Positions 1-6,462 of a DNA stretch of 6,997 nt are shown piece after piece (the first letter of the stretch is position 1; each line of letters starts with the position of its first letter). The notes under the pieces were generated by a model. The model was not told where the DNA came from and ran no database searches. It worked only from the letters and a program-made list of their open reading frames with translations. The DNA is from Rhodospirillales bacterium (GTDB taxonomy: Bacteria > Pseudomonadota > Alphaproteobacteria > Rhodospirillales > UBA2165), in assembly GCA_013204125.1 (NCBI GenBank), contig JABMOP010000006.1, forward strand, positions 1-6,997, written 5' to 3'. The position numbers and the translations under genes were made by a program.

Positions 1-1457
1 AAGACCAGCCCGGCATCGGCCAGCCGGCTTTCATAATCGATATTCACTTCATAACGGTGGCGGTGGCGTTCCGAGATGGCGGCTTTCCCATAGATTTGGC
101 GGATGCGGCTGTTATCGCCGAGATTACAGTCATAGGCGCCCAATCGCATGGTGCCGCCTTTATCCGAATCTTCGCCACGCCGTTCGACTTCGCCATTGCG
201 GTGCCATTCGGTCATCAGCCCGACCACTGGTTCGGTGCAGGCCCCAAACTCGGTTGTTCCCGCGCCTTCGATGCCGGCGAGGTTGCGCGCCGCTTCGACC
301 ACCGCCATCTGCATGCCGAAGCATATTCCGAAATACGGCACTTTGAATTCGCGGGCAAATTTTACCGCTTTAATCTTGCCTTCGGCGCCGCGTTCGCCAA
401 AACCGCCGGGCACTAAAATTCCATGCACGTCTTCCAATTTTTCGACCGTGTGCGAATTTCCGAACACTTCCGCTTCGAGCCATTTTAAATTGACCCGCAC
501 ATTATTGGCGATGCCGCCATGGGCAAGCGCTTCGCTCAGCGATTTATAGGCATCTTTCAGCCCGGTATATTTACCGACGATGGCGATGGCGACTTCGCCT
601 TCCGGCTCCAACGCGCGGTGGACTATATATTCCCAGCGGCTTAAATCGGGTTCCGGCGATTCAATGCCGAAATGGCGGCAAACCTCGTTATCGAGGCCTT
701 GTTCGTGGTAGCTGATCGGCACCTGATAAATAGATTTCACATCCAATGCCGGCACAACCGCAGCGTCCCGCACATTACAAAATTGTGCGATTTTTTTGCG
801 CTCGGCGTCGGGGAAATGATGTTCGGAGCGGCAGAGAAGAAGGTCCGGTTGAATGCCCAGGCTCAAAAGTTCTTTGACCGAATGCTGGGTCGGCTTGGTT
901 TTTAACTCGCCCGCTGCCGCGATATAGGGGAGCAGCGTTAAATGCACAAACATGGCGCGTTCACGCCCTACTTCGTTGCCAAGTTGGCGGATCGCTTCCA
1001 AGAACGGCAAGCCTTCGATATCACCGACCGTGCCGCCGATTTCGCAAAGAACGAAATCTTCATCTTCGATATCGGAGAGCACGAATTCTTTGATGGCGTC
1101 GGTGATGTGCGGGATGACCTGGATGGTGGCGCCGAGATATTCGCCGCGCCGTTCCTTGGCGATCACTTTGGAATAAATTTGCCCGGTGGTCACGTTGTCG
1201 GTGCGCCGCGCGCTGACGCCGGTAAAGCGTTCGTAGTGGCCAAGATCGAGATCGGTTTCAGCGCCGTCATCGGTGACATAGACCTCGCCGTGCTGGTACG
1301 GGCTCATGGTGCCGGGATCGACATTTATATAGGGATCGAGTTTGCGCAGGCGTACTTTGAAGCCGCGCGCTTGCAGAAGCGCCGCCAAAGCTGCGGAGGC
1401 TAAGCCCTTACCGAGAGAGGAAACCACACCGCCAGTGATAAATACGAACCGCGTCAT
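1..1457 (-). CDS. pyrG: CTP synthase (glutamine-hydrolysing), C-terminus cut by window edge
   Basis: Cytosolic CTP synthase makes CTP from UTP with ATP and glutamine, the last step of pyrimidine nucleotide synthesis. The reading frame is open from the ATG at 1457 to the window edge and gives 485 of the roughly 540 residues usual for the family. The N-terminal synthase domain (about residues 1-266) carries the P-loop GGVVSSLGKG (9-18), DLDLGHYERF (69-78) and CEIGGTVGDIEG (138-149). The class I glutamine amidotransferase domain begins near residue 288 and shows VPGGFGERG (349-357) and the nucleophile Cys379 in GICFGMQ. HRHRYEVN (465-472) is the last conserved block visible; the catalytic His-Pro-Glu block lies beyond the edge. 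No frameshift or internal stop was found. The start is fixed by the conserved MTRFVFITGG opening. No good Shine-Dalgarno precedes it, and a small hairpin sits there instead. It follows secG by 94 bases and is probably co-transcribed with it. Confidence 0.97.
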   Translation of the reverse strand, partial: MTRFVFITGGVVSSLGKGLASAALAALLQARGFKVRLRKLDPYINVDPGTMSPYQHGEVYVTDDGAETDLDLGHYERFTGVSARRTDNVTTGQIYSKVIAKERRGEYLGATIQVIPHITDAIKEFVLSDIEDEDFVLCEIGGTVGDIEGLPFLEAIRQLGNEVGRERAMFVHLTLLPYIAAAGELKTKPTQHSVKELLSLGIQPDLLLCRSEHHFPDAERKKIAQFCNVRDAAVVPALDVKSIYQVPISYHEQGLDNEVCRHFGIESPEPDLSRWEYIVHRALEPEGEVAIAIVGKYTGLKDAYKSLSEALAHGGIANNVRVNLKWLEAEVFGNSHTVEKLEDVHGILVPGGFGERGAEGKIKAVKFAREFKVPYFGICFGMQMAVVEAARNLAGIEGAGTTEFGACTEPVVGLMTEWHRNGEVERRGEDSDKGGTMRLGAYDCNLGDNSRIRQIYGKAAISERHRHRYEVNIDYESRLADAGLV

Positions 1458-1462
1458 GGACC

Positions 1463-1478
1463 GATGTTGTATAACATC
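1463..1478 (-). promoter_or_regulatory. Small inverted repeat just upstream of the pyrG start codon
   Basis: On the coding strand the sequence GATGTT-ATAC-AACATC is a perfect 6-bp inverted repeat with a 4-base loop, and it ends 5 bases before the pyrG ATG. It covers the place where a ribosome binding site would be expected, and no purine-rich Shine-Dalgarno is seen there. It could fold in mRNA and affect translation, be a protein-binding dyad, or be chance. The structure is seen directly; any role is inference. Confidence 0.35.
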
Positions 1479-1551
1479 CGGGGCGCGGTAAAAAGCCGAG
1501 ATACGCCGGATCGCATATTATTTTTCCAAACGTCGGAGTTTTGGCCGAATT

Positions 1552-1911
1552 TTAAGGCTTCGGCGGCGTGCTTGGCGGCACGGATGGTATCTGCGGGACA
1601 TTCGGCATGGCGGGAGTTTGTGTCTGATTCGTTGTCTTAGGTGCGCCTTGATCCAAAATAGAGCCGCGCGTCCGGCCGCTATCGACCATGATTGCGAGCG
1701 CCAGGGAAGAAAGCATAAACAACGCGGCAAGAACGGCGGTTACGCGGGTCAGCATATTGGCTGTGGCGCGGCCGGTCATAAAACCACCCATGCCGCCGCC
1801 GCTTCCGCCGCCGCCCATACTGCCCATGCCGCCTTCGCTCTGTTGGATCAGAACGATGAAGATCATGGCGATGGCCAATATCAGCTGAATAACTGTAAGG
1901 GTTTCTTGCAT
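1552..1911 (-). CDS. secG: Preprotein translocase subunit SecG
   Basis: SecG is the small auxiliary subunit of the SecYEG channel in the inner membrane and helps SecA-driven protein export. The 119-residue product has the family layout. Transmembrane segment 1 is at about residues 4-22, followed by LIQQSEGG. A glycine/methionine-rich cytoplasmic loop (27-46) leads to FMTGRATANMLTR (44-56), and transmembrane segment 2 is at about 57-75. The tail after residue 76 is polar and proline-rich (many PxxP-like repeats to the end), a common feature of alphaproteobacterial SecG. The start MQETL fits the family, although only a weak ribosome site (GCAGCC region) precedes it. It lies between tpiA (110 bases upstream) and pyrG (94 bases downstream) on the same strand; secG next to pyrG is a recurrent alphaproteobacterial arrangement. 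Confidence 0.95.
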   Translation of the reverse strand: MQETLTVIQLILAIAMIFIVLIQQSEGGMGSMGGGGSGGGMGGFMTGRATANMLTRVTAVLAALFMLSSLALAIMVDSGRTRGSILDQGAPKTTNQTQTPAMPNVPQIPSVPPSTPPKP

Positions 1912-1993
1912 GATGGCTGCTTGTTTATTTTTAAGGGCGTGACTAGCGCTTAATTAGGCGTGATGAGGCCAATGTGCAAGTGCAACGGCGTGA

Positions 1994-2017
1994 GGGCGGC
2001 AAATTAAATGCCTGCCC
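1994..2017 (-). other. Stem-loop just downstream of tpiA
   Basis: Read on the plus strand, GGGC-GGCA, a 7-base loop AATTAAA, then TGCC-T-GCCC forms an 8-bp stem interrupted by one bulged T. It begins 4 bases past the tpiA stop. There is no run of T on the tpiA-sense side, so it is not a canonical intrinsic terminator. It may mark or protect the tpiA mRNA 3' end or attenuate read-through into secG. Confidence 0.35.
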
Positions 2018-2021
2018 GATA

Positions 2022-2786
2022 TCAGGTGCAGGCCATAGCAATGGACCAAAAATCATCGGCTTCGAGGCTGGCGCCGCCGACCAGGGCGCCGTCCACATCG
2101 GCCAAAGCCATCAATTCAGCCGCATTACCCGGTTTGACCGAGCCACCGTATAAAATACGGCAATGATCGGCCACTTCGCCGCCGGCGATATCGTTTAAGG
2201 TTTGGCGAAGTACGGCGTGGACTTCTTGCGCCTCGGCCGGGCGCGCCGTGCGTCCGGTGCCGATTGCCCAAACGGGCTCATACGCAATCACCAAATTTGA
2301 TGTATCGGCGCCTACCGGGAGTGATCCCTGCACCTGTCCGGCAACCACCGCATTCGTTTCGCCGGCATCGCGTTGGGCTTCGGTTTCGCCGACGCAGACA
2401 ATGGCGCACATCCCGGCGGCAATTGCGGCTTCGGCTTTGGCTTTGACCAATGCGTCGTCTTCCCCGTGATCGGCGCGGCGTTCCGAATGGCCGACGATGA
2501 CATGGCTGCAACAAAGATCGGCGAGCATGGCGGCGCTGATATCGCCGGTATGGGCGCCGGACGGGTTCACATGGCAATCTTGCCCACCTAAGAAAATGCC
2601 GCTATCGGCAATGGCGGTGCCGACCGCGTTCAATAGGGTTGCCGGTGGGCATAGAAGCATTTGAAAGCCATCGCTTCCCGTTGATTTCATGCGCCCGGCC
2701 AAATCACTTGCGCGTGCGGCGCCGTCTTCCAAAAACCCGTTCATTTTCCAATTTCCGGCGATTAAGGGGGTTCGTTGCTGGCTCAT
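2022..2786 (-). CDS. tpiA: Triosephosphate isomerase
   Basis: This cytosolic TIM-barrel enzyme interconverts dihydroxyacetone phosphate and glyceraldehyde 3-phosphate in glycolysis and gluconeogenesis. At 254 residues it has the usual family length. All catalytic elements are present: Asn12 and Lys14 in GNWKMNG, the electrophile His100 in VGHSERR, and the general base Glu170 in AYEPVWAIGTG, which also contains the mobile loop-6 hinge. The phosphate-binding YGGSVKPGN (213-221) and GALVGGASL (233-241) complete the barrel. The ATG at 2786 was chosen because homologues begin a few residues before the GNWKMN block and because AGGGA (2798-2794) sits 7 bases upstream. The longer in-frame start at 2849 would run through the GC hairpin and adds 21 unconserved residues. 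tpiA is divergent from ppiD and leads a probable tpiA-secG-pyrG transcript. Confidence 0.97.
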   Translation of the reverse strand: MSQQRTPLIAGNWKMNGFLEDGAARASDLAGRMKSTGSDGFQMLLCPPATLLNAVGTAIADSGIFLGGQDCHVNPSGAHTGDISAAMLADLCCSHVIVGHSERRADHGEDDALVKAKAEAAIAAGMCAIVCVGETEAQRDAGETNAVVAGQVQGSLPVGADTSNLVIAYEPVWAIGTGRTARPAEAQEVHAVLRQTLNDIAGGEVADHCRILYGGSVKPGNAAELMALADVDGALVGGASLEADDFWSIAMACT

Positions 2787-2832
2787 CTGGTAATCCCTGT
2801 ATAATATTTGTCGCAGCGCTAAATACCATAAC

Positions 2833-2860
2833 CGCCCGCCGCTGACCACATCGGCGGGCG
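2833..2860. repeat. GC-rich perfect inverted repeat in the tpiA/ppiD divergent region
   Basis: CGCCCGCCG (2833-2841) and CGGCGGGCG (2852-2860) are exact reverse complements, a 9-bp stem with a 10-base loop. It lies between two divergent genes, where no transcript needs to end, and no T tract follows on either strand. It may be an operator, a 5'-leader hairpin of tpiA mRNA, or a stop for antisense transcription. The structure is certain; the function is unknown. Confidence 0.6.
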
Positions 2861-2875
2861 ATCAATTCTTGTGTG

Positions 2876-2904
2876 TTGCGGGCAGGCACGCACGCTTTTA
2901 TGAT
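2876..2904 (+). promoter_or_regulatory. Candidate sigma-70-type promoter for ppiD (and trpE)
   Basis: TTGCGG (2876-2881) and TATGAT (2899-2904) are separated by 17 bases, the optimal spacing. TATGAT matches the -10 consensus at five of six positions and the -35 at three of six. Predicted initiation near 2911 would give a leader of about 55 bases before the ppiD ATG. No promoter is apparent between ppiD and trpE, so this one may serve both genes. Confidence 0.4.
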
Positions 2905-2914
2905 GCCGCCGACT

Positions 2915-2946
2915 TTGCCATGCTGGCAACATCGCTTGCAGGGCAA
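2915..2946. promoter_or_regulatory. Two TTGC/GCAA dyads in the predicted ppiD leader
   Basis: TTGCCA-TGC-TGGCAA (2915-2929) is a perfect 6-bp inverted repeat with a 3-base spacer. TTGC-AGG-GCAA (2936-2946) is a second dyad sharing the same outer half-sites, with centres about 19 bases apart. They lie just after the predicted transcription start and before the ppiD ribosome site. This suggests a tandem operator or short mRNA hairpins. No regulator is identified. Confidence 0.35.
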
Positions 2947-2965
2947 TTAATACTGGGAATAAAAA

Positions 2966-4873
2966 ATGTTCGGAAATTTCCGCAAAACGCTTGTTTCTTG
3001 GGGCGCTAAAATCCTGATCGCACTTTTGGTGCTGAGTTTCGGCGTCTGGGGTATCAGCGACAGTATCACTGGTTTGGGTGGCGGTTCCAGTTCGGTGGCG
3101 ACCGTTGGGGAATTAGAAATTTCCAGCGAAGAATATTCACAGCAGTTCGAGCGCCAAGTCTCGCGCCTGCGCCAGGCCTTCGGCGGTCAATTTACCAGCG
3201 AGCAGGCGCGCGCCATGGGCATTGGCAATCAGGTCTTAAGCGGCATCATCCGCCGTTCGCTTTTCTTGGAAGGCGCCCGCGATATGGGCCTTCTTGTTTC
3301 GTCCACTCAGGTGGCCCAGGAAATTAAATCCGATCCGCGCTTCAACGGGGCCGGAGGGTTTGATCGGGAACGTTTTAATCGCATGATTTACGAAGCCGGT
3401 TATGGCGAAAATGGTTTTATTGAAATTTACCGCAATGATTTGATCGAGGCCCAGATATTGAGCGCCATCCGTAATGGCGGCAAAGCGCCCAAGGCGCTTG
3501 TTAATGCTATCTATGCCTATCGGATGGAGCGCCGGGTTGCCGAGACGTTGCGTATTCCAAACGAGAAACTCGCCAAAATAGGCAAACCCAGCGAAGCGCA
3601 ACTGACCAAATACCACAAAGAAAACGCTAAATTATTCACGGCGCCGGAAGCCAGGGACTTCGCTTTGGTTCGCTTGACGATCAAGGACGTGATCGACGAA
3701 GTCAAAGTGCCGGAAGAAAAAATTGTCGAAGCCTATAAAGATCGCATCGGTGATTTCAGCCAACCGGAACGTCGCGCGATCGAACAAATCCTGATGGATG
3801 ACGAAAAGACCGCCCGCGCAGCGCATGCCCGGCTGATCGTAGGCATGGATTTTCTTAAAGTCGCCACGGATATTGCTAAAGTTGATGCTTCGACCCTTAG
3901 TTTGGGCGAGTTATCGAAAGAGGAAGTTCCCCTGCCCGAACTTAGCGAAGCCGCCTTTTCGATGGCCAACAACACTTTCAGCTTGCCGGTCAAATCCTCG
4001 CTTGGCTGGCACATCCTTCGCGTGACGTCAATCAAGCCCGCTAAGGTCAGCAAATTAGAAGATGTGCACGCCAAATTAAAAAAAGAAATTGCGGAAGAAC
4101 TGGCTGTCGATGCGCTCTTCAGTCTCGCCAACAAATTCGAAGACGAATTGGGCGGCGGAACGACCCTGGCGGATGCTGCCAAGCGCCTCAATTTTAAAAC
4201 GCAATCGTTTAAAGGGGTCAACCGGGCGGGCACAGATATCGACGGTAAAGCGATCGCCGGTCTTGATCCGGAAATTGTAGGCGTGGCGTTTGAAACCGAT
4301 GAAAACAACGACAGCGCGCTGATCGATACGCGCGCGGGGGGCTATTTCATGCTGCACACCAATAAGGTCACACCGCCGGCTTTGCGCCCGCTTGGCCAAA
4401 TCAGAACGCAGGTGGTTCAAGCCTGGAAGCGCGATCAGGCGGCAGAAGCGGCTGAAAAAGGCGCAGCGGAAATCTTGAAAGCGGTCAAAGGCGGCAAATC
4501 TCTGGAAGATGCGGCCAAAAGCTCGGGCGGGACATTCGCCACGAGCGAGCCCTTTACCCGCTCCGGAGAAGGCTTGAAAACGCAAATTCCTGGGGACCTG
4601 ATCGGCGAAATGTTCAGCGCCAAGCGCGGCGATGCGGCGGCCAGCAGCGCCGGTGCGGTGCAGATTATCGCCGCCTTAAAAGATATCCTGCCGGCTAATT
4701 CGCTTTCCGACAAAGCCGGCGTTGCCGCCATAGACAATCAACTGATGCAAGCCATGACCGACGATTTAAGCCAACAATTGGCCGATGGTCTACGGCAACG
4801 ATTGGGCGTCAGTATCAATCAAGCGGCGGTCGATAATCCTCAAAGCTCGCGGCGCACTTCGCGCGGAAGGTAA
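2966..4873 (+). CDS. ppiD: PpiD-like membrane-anchored periplasmic chaperone / parvulin-family protein (SurA_N)
   Basis: The protein probably sits in the inner membrane facing the periplasm and helps newly exported proteins fold as they leave the Sec channel, as known for PpiD. At 635 residues it is close to the usual PpiD length. A basic N-terminus (R6, K7, K15) is followed by one transmembrane helix (about 16-30) with no signal-peptidase site. A SurA_N-type helical region (about 40-190) follows, then a parvulin-like domain (about 268-356) with conserved GWHILRV (347-353). A C-terminal region contains a degenerate GGxxLxDAAK repeat (397-406 and 509-518). The first parvulin histidine is replaced by Gln274 in AIEQIL, so isomerase activity is doubtful and a chaperone role more likely. 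GGGA (2955-2958) lies 7 bases before the ATG. The basic tail SSRRTSRGR overlaps the ribosome site of trpE. Confidence 0.88.
   Translation: MFGNFRKTLVSWGAKILIALLVLSFGVWGISDSITGLGGGSSSVATVGELEISSEEYSQQFERQVSRLRQAFGGQFTSEQARAMGIGNQVLSGIIRRSLFLEGARDMGLLVSSTQVAQEIKSDPRFNGAGGFDRERFNRMIYEAGYGENGFIEIYRNDLIEAQILSAIRNGGKAPKALVNAIYAYRMERRVAETLRIPNEKLAKIGKPSEAQLTKYHKENAKLFTAPEARDFALVRLTIKDVIDEVKVPEEKIVEAYKDRIGDFSQPERRAIEQILMDDEKTARAAHARLIVGMDFLKVATDIAKVDASTLSLGELSKEEVPLPELSEAAFSMANNTFSLPVKSSLGWHILRVTSIKPAKVSKLEDVHAKLKKEIAEELAVDALFSLANKFEDELGGGTTLADAAKRLNFKTQSFKGVNRAGTDIDGKAIAGLDPEIVGVAFETDENNDSALIDTRAGGYFMLHTNKVTPPALRPLGQIRTQVVQAWKRDQAAEAAEKGAAEILKAVKGGKSLEDAAKSSGGTFATSEPFTRSGEGLKTQIPGDLIGEMFSAKRGDAAASSAGAVQIIAALKDILPANSLSDKAGVAAIDNQLMQAMTDDLSQQLADGLRQRLGVSINQAAVDNPQSSRRTSRGR
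4865..4870 (+). promoter_or_regulatory. Shine-Dalgarno that fixes the trpE start
   Basis: GGAAGG, inside the last codons of ppiD, sits 7 bases before the GTG at 4878. It is the strongest ribosome site in the window. It supports GTG as the trpE start and suggests translational coupling, since ppiD terminates at 4871-4873 between this site and the start codon. Confidence 0.75.
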
Positions 4874-4877
4874 AATC

Positions 4878-6395
4878 GTGCGCGCCAGCCCGGAACTCGA
4901 CGAATTCAAAACCAAATACCAAGCCGGTGAGCCTCAGGTCGTCTGGTCCGAGATGATCGCCGATTTGGAAACGCCGGTATCGGCGATGATCAAGCTGGTC
5001 GATGGTGCGCCCAATAGTTTCCTTCTTGAATCGGTCGAAGGCGGCAATATTCGCGGGCGCTATTCGTTCTTGGGTATGCGGCCCGATTTGATTTGGCGGT
5101 GTCACGGCGATAGCGCAGAAATTAATCGAACGGCGCTTGATGACGCCGCCGCGTTCGAGCCGTGCCCAGTATCGGCAAGCGATGGCGCCCTCGCCTCGTT
5201 CCGCAGCGTTTTGGCGGAATCCCGCATCGAATTGCCCGAAGGCCTGCCGCCGATGGCCGCCGGATTGTTTGGCTATCTCGGCTATGATGCGGTGCGCCTG
5301 GCCGAAGATATTCCAGATACAAATCCGCCGTTCATGGATGCGCCGGACGGGCAGTTCCTGCGCCCGACGATCACCATCGTCTTCGATACCATCGAAGATG
5401 TGGTAAGCATCGTGACCCCTGTTTGGCCCGATGAAAGCGTCAGCGCTGATGTGGCTTATGAAGGCGCCCTTGGGCGGCTTGGCCGGGTGCTGGACGATTT
5501 CGGCAAGACCATCAGCCGCAATGACGGCGAAGTGCACTCGCGCAGTTTTGGCGAACCCAAATCAAATATGAGCGAAGAAGAATTCGCTGAGATCGTTAAA
5601 AAGGGCAAAGAATACATTTTGGCCGGCGATGTATTCCAAGTGGTCCTATCGCAACAATTTTCCATGGATTTTGATCTGCCGGCGCTTTCCTATTACCGGG
5701 CGCTTCGACGGGTAAACCCCTCGCCGTTTTTGTTTTTTTTGGATTTCGGCGATTTTTCCATCATCGGGTCGAGCCCGGAATTATTGGTTCGGGTGCGGGC
5801 TGGCCGCGTGACCATTCGTCCGCTCGCCGGCACGCGCCCGCGCGGTGAAGGCGATGTGGAAGACGCTAAACTGGCGGAAGACCTGTTATTGGACCCCAAG
5901 GAATTGGCAGAACATCTGATGCTTTTGGATTTGGGGCGCAATGATGTCGGCCGTGTCGCCAAGGTTGGAACGGTGGAGGTGACCGAACGCAATGGCATCG
6001 AGCGCTATTCCCATGTCATGCATATCGTCTCCAACGTCGAGGGCGAATTGGACGATAAGTTTGATGCGATGGATGCTCTTTTATCGGGGTTTCCGGCCGG
6101 TACTGTTTCCGGCGCGCCCAAAGTGCGGGCCATGGAAATCATCGACGAGTTGGAGAACCTGAGGCGCGGTATTTATGGCGGCTGCATCGGATATTTCGGC
6201 GCCAATGGCGATATGGATACCTGTATCTCCTTGCGCACCGCAATTTTGAAAGACGAGACGCTCTATGTTCAAGCAGGCGCCGGTATCGTCGCCGACAGCG
6301 ATCCCGCGTCTGAACACCAAGAATGCCGCAACAAGGCGATGGGCCTTTTACGCGCCGCCGACGAAGCCGTCCGCTTTTCACAAAACCGCAATTAA
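4878..6395 (+). CDS. trpE: Anthranilate synthase component I
   Basis: TrpE converts chorismate to anthranilate, the first committed step of tryptophan synthesis, using ammonia from a TrpG glutaminase partner. From the GTG at 4878 the product is 505 residues, normal for a stand-alone TrpE; no TrpG domain is fused. The feedback-site motif LLES is at 49-52, then NPSPFLFFLDF (280-290), GSSPELLVR (297-305), IRPLAGTRPRG (313-323), EHLMLLDLGRNDVGRV (345-360), the active-site His382 in YSHVMHIVSN, FPAGTVSGAPK (405-415) and QAGAGIVADSDP (465-476). LLES implies tryptophan inhibition. The GTG start has GGAAGG 7 bases upstream and begins 4 bases after the ppiD stop; an in-frame ATG at 4785 lies wholly within ppiD and is rejected. 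There is no tryptophan-codon leader in front. Unlike the usual order, trpG does not follow. Confidence 0.96.
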   Translation: MRASPELDEFKTKYQAGEPQVVWSEMIADLETPVSAMIKLVDGAPNSFLLESVEGGNIRGRYSFLGMRPDLIWRCHGDSAEINRTALDDAAAFEPCPVSASDGALASFRSVLAESRIELPEGLPPMAAGLFGYLGYDAVRLAEDIPDTNPPFMDAPDGQFLRPTITIVFDTIEDVVSIVTPVWPDESVSADVAYEGALGRLGRVLDDFGKTISRNDGEVHSRSFGEPKSNMSEEEFAEIVKKGKEYILAGDVFQVVLSQQFSMDFDLPALSYYRALRRVNPSPFLFFLDFGDFSIIGSSPELLVRVRAGRVTIRPLAGTRPRGEGDVEDAKLAEDLLLDPKELAEHLMLLDLGRNDVGRVAKVGTVEVTERNGIERYSHVMHIVSNVEGELDDKFDAMDALLSGFPAGTVSGAPKVRAMEIIDELENLRRGIYGGCIGYFGANGDMDTCISLRTAILKDETLYVQAGAGIVADSDPASEHQECRNKAMGLLRAADEAVRFSQNRN

Positions 6396-6429
6396 TTTTA
6401 TCCCGCTTAAAAAATACCTATATCATTTC

Positions 6430-6462
6430 ATGACCAAAAATTCAGAGACTAAAGTTCGATGA
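6430..6462 (+). CDS. Possible 10-codon mini-ORF overlapping the rhodanese start
   Basis: An ATG at 6430 encodes MTKNSETKVR and stops at TGA 6460-6462, which overlaps the rhodanese ATG as ATGA. This geometry is typical of translational coupling, and the rhodanese start itself has only a weak ribosome site. The mini-ORF also lacks a clear Shine-Dalgarno and could be chance. It contains no tryptophan codon, so it is not a trp leader peptide. No function is proposed. Confidence 0.2.
   Translation: MTKNSETKVR

Noticed and set aside
319..325. Phe next to the nucleophile Cys379 in the CTP synthase (GICFGMQ instead of GICLGMQ)
   Set aside because: The Phe form is familiar in alphaproteobacterial CTP synthases, so it is a lineage trait and not an anomaly.
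942..1403. Plus-strand open frame of 153 codons opposite pyrG
   Set aside because: It lies entirely antisense to the conserved pyrG coding sequence and shows no recognisable protein features.
1526..1544. CCAAA/TTTGG inverted repeat between secG and pyrG as a terminator
   Set aside because: The stem is only 5 bp and AT-rich, with no T tract on the secG-sense side; co-transcription of secG and pyrG remains likely.
2800..2805. Perfect TATAAT on the plus strand
   Set aside because: The only -35-like hexamer (TTGCTG at 2775-2780) is 19 bases away and lies inside tpiA; the pair at 2876-2904 is better placed for ppiD. A minus-strand -10 here would start transcription on top of the tpiA ribosome site.
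2787..2849. Longer in-frame tpiA start at 2849
   Set aside because: The extension reads through the GC hairpin, adds 21 residues not typical of the family, and the ATG at 2786 has its own AGGGA site.
4785..4877. Longer in-frame trpE start at the ATG at 4785
   Set aside because: The 31 extra residues lie wholly inside ppiD, are unlike TrpE N-termini and have no ribosome site; GTG at 4878 has GGAAGG at ideal spacing.
4681..4877. trp leader peptide or attenuator ahead of trpE
   Set aside because: There is no short ORF with consecutive Trp codons and no untranslated leader; trpE starts 4 bases after ppiD ends.
4815..5537. Minus-strand open frame of 240 codons opposite trpE, and similar frames opposite ppiD (3733-4308, 4076-4585)
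   Set aside because: These are antisense shadows of well-supported genes, with low-complexity, His/Arg/Ser-rich translations and no family resemblance.
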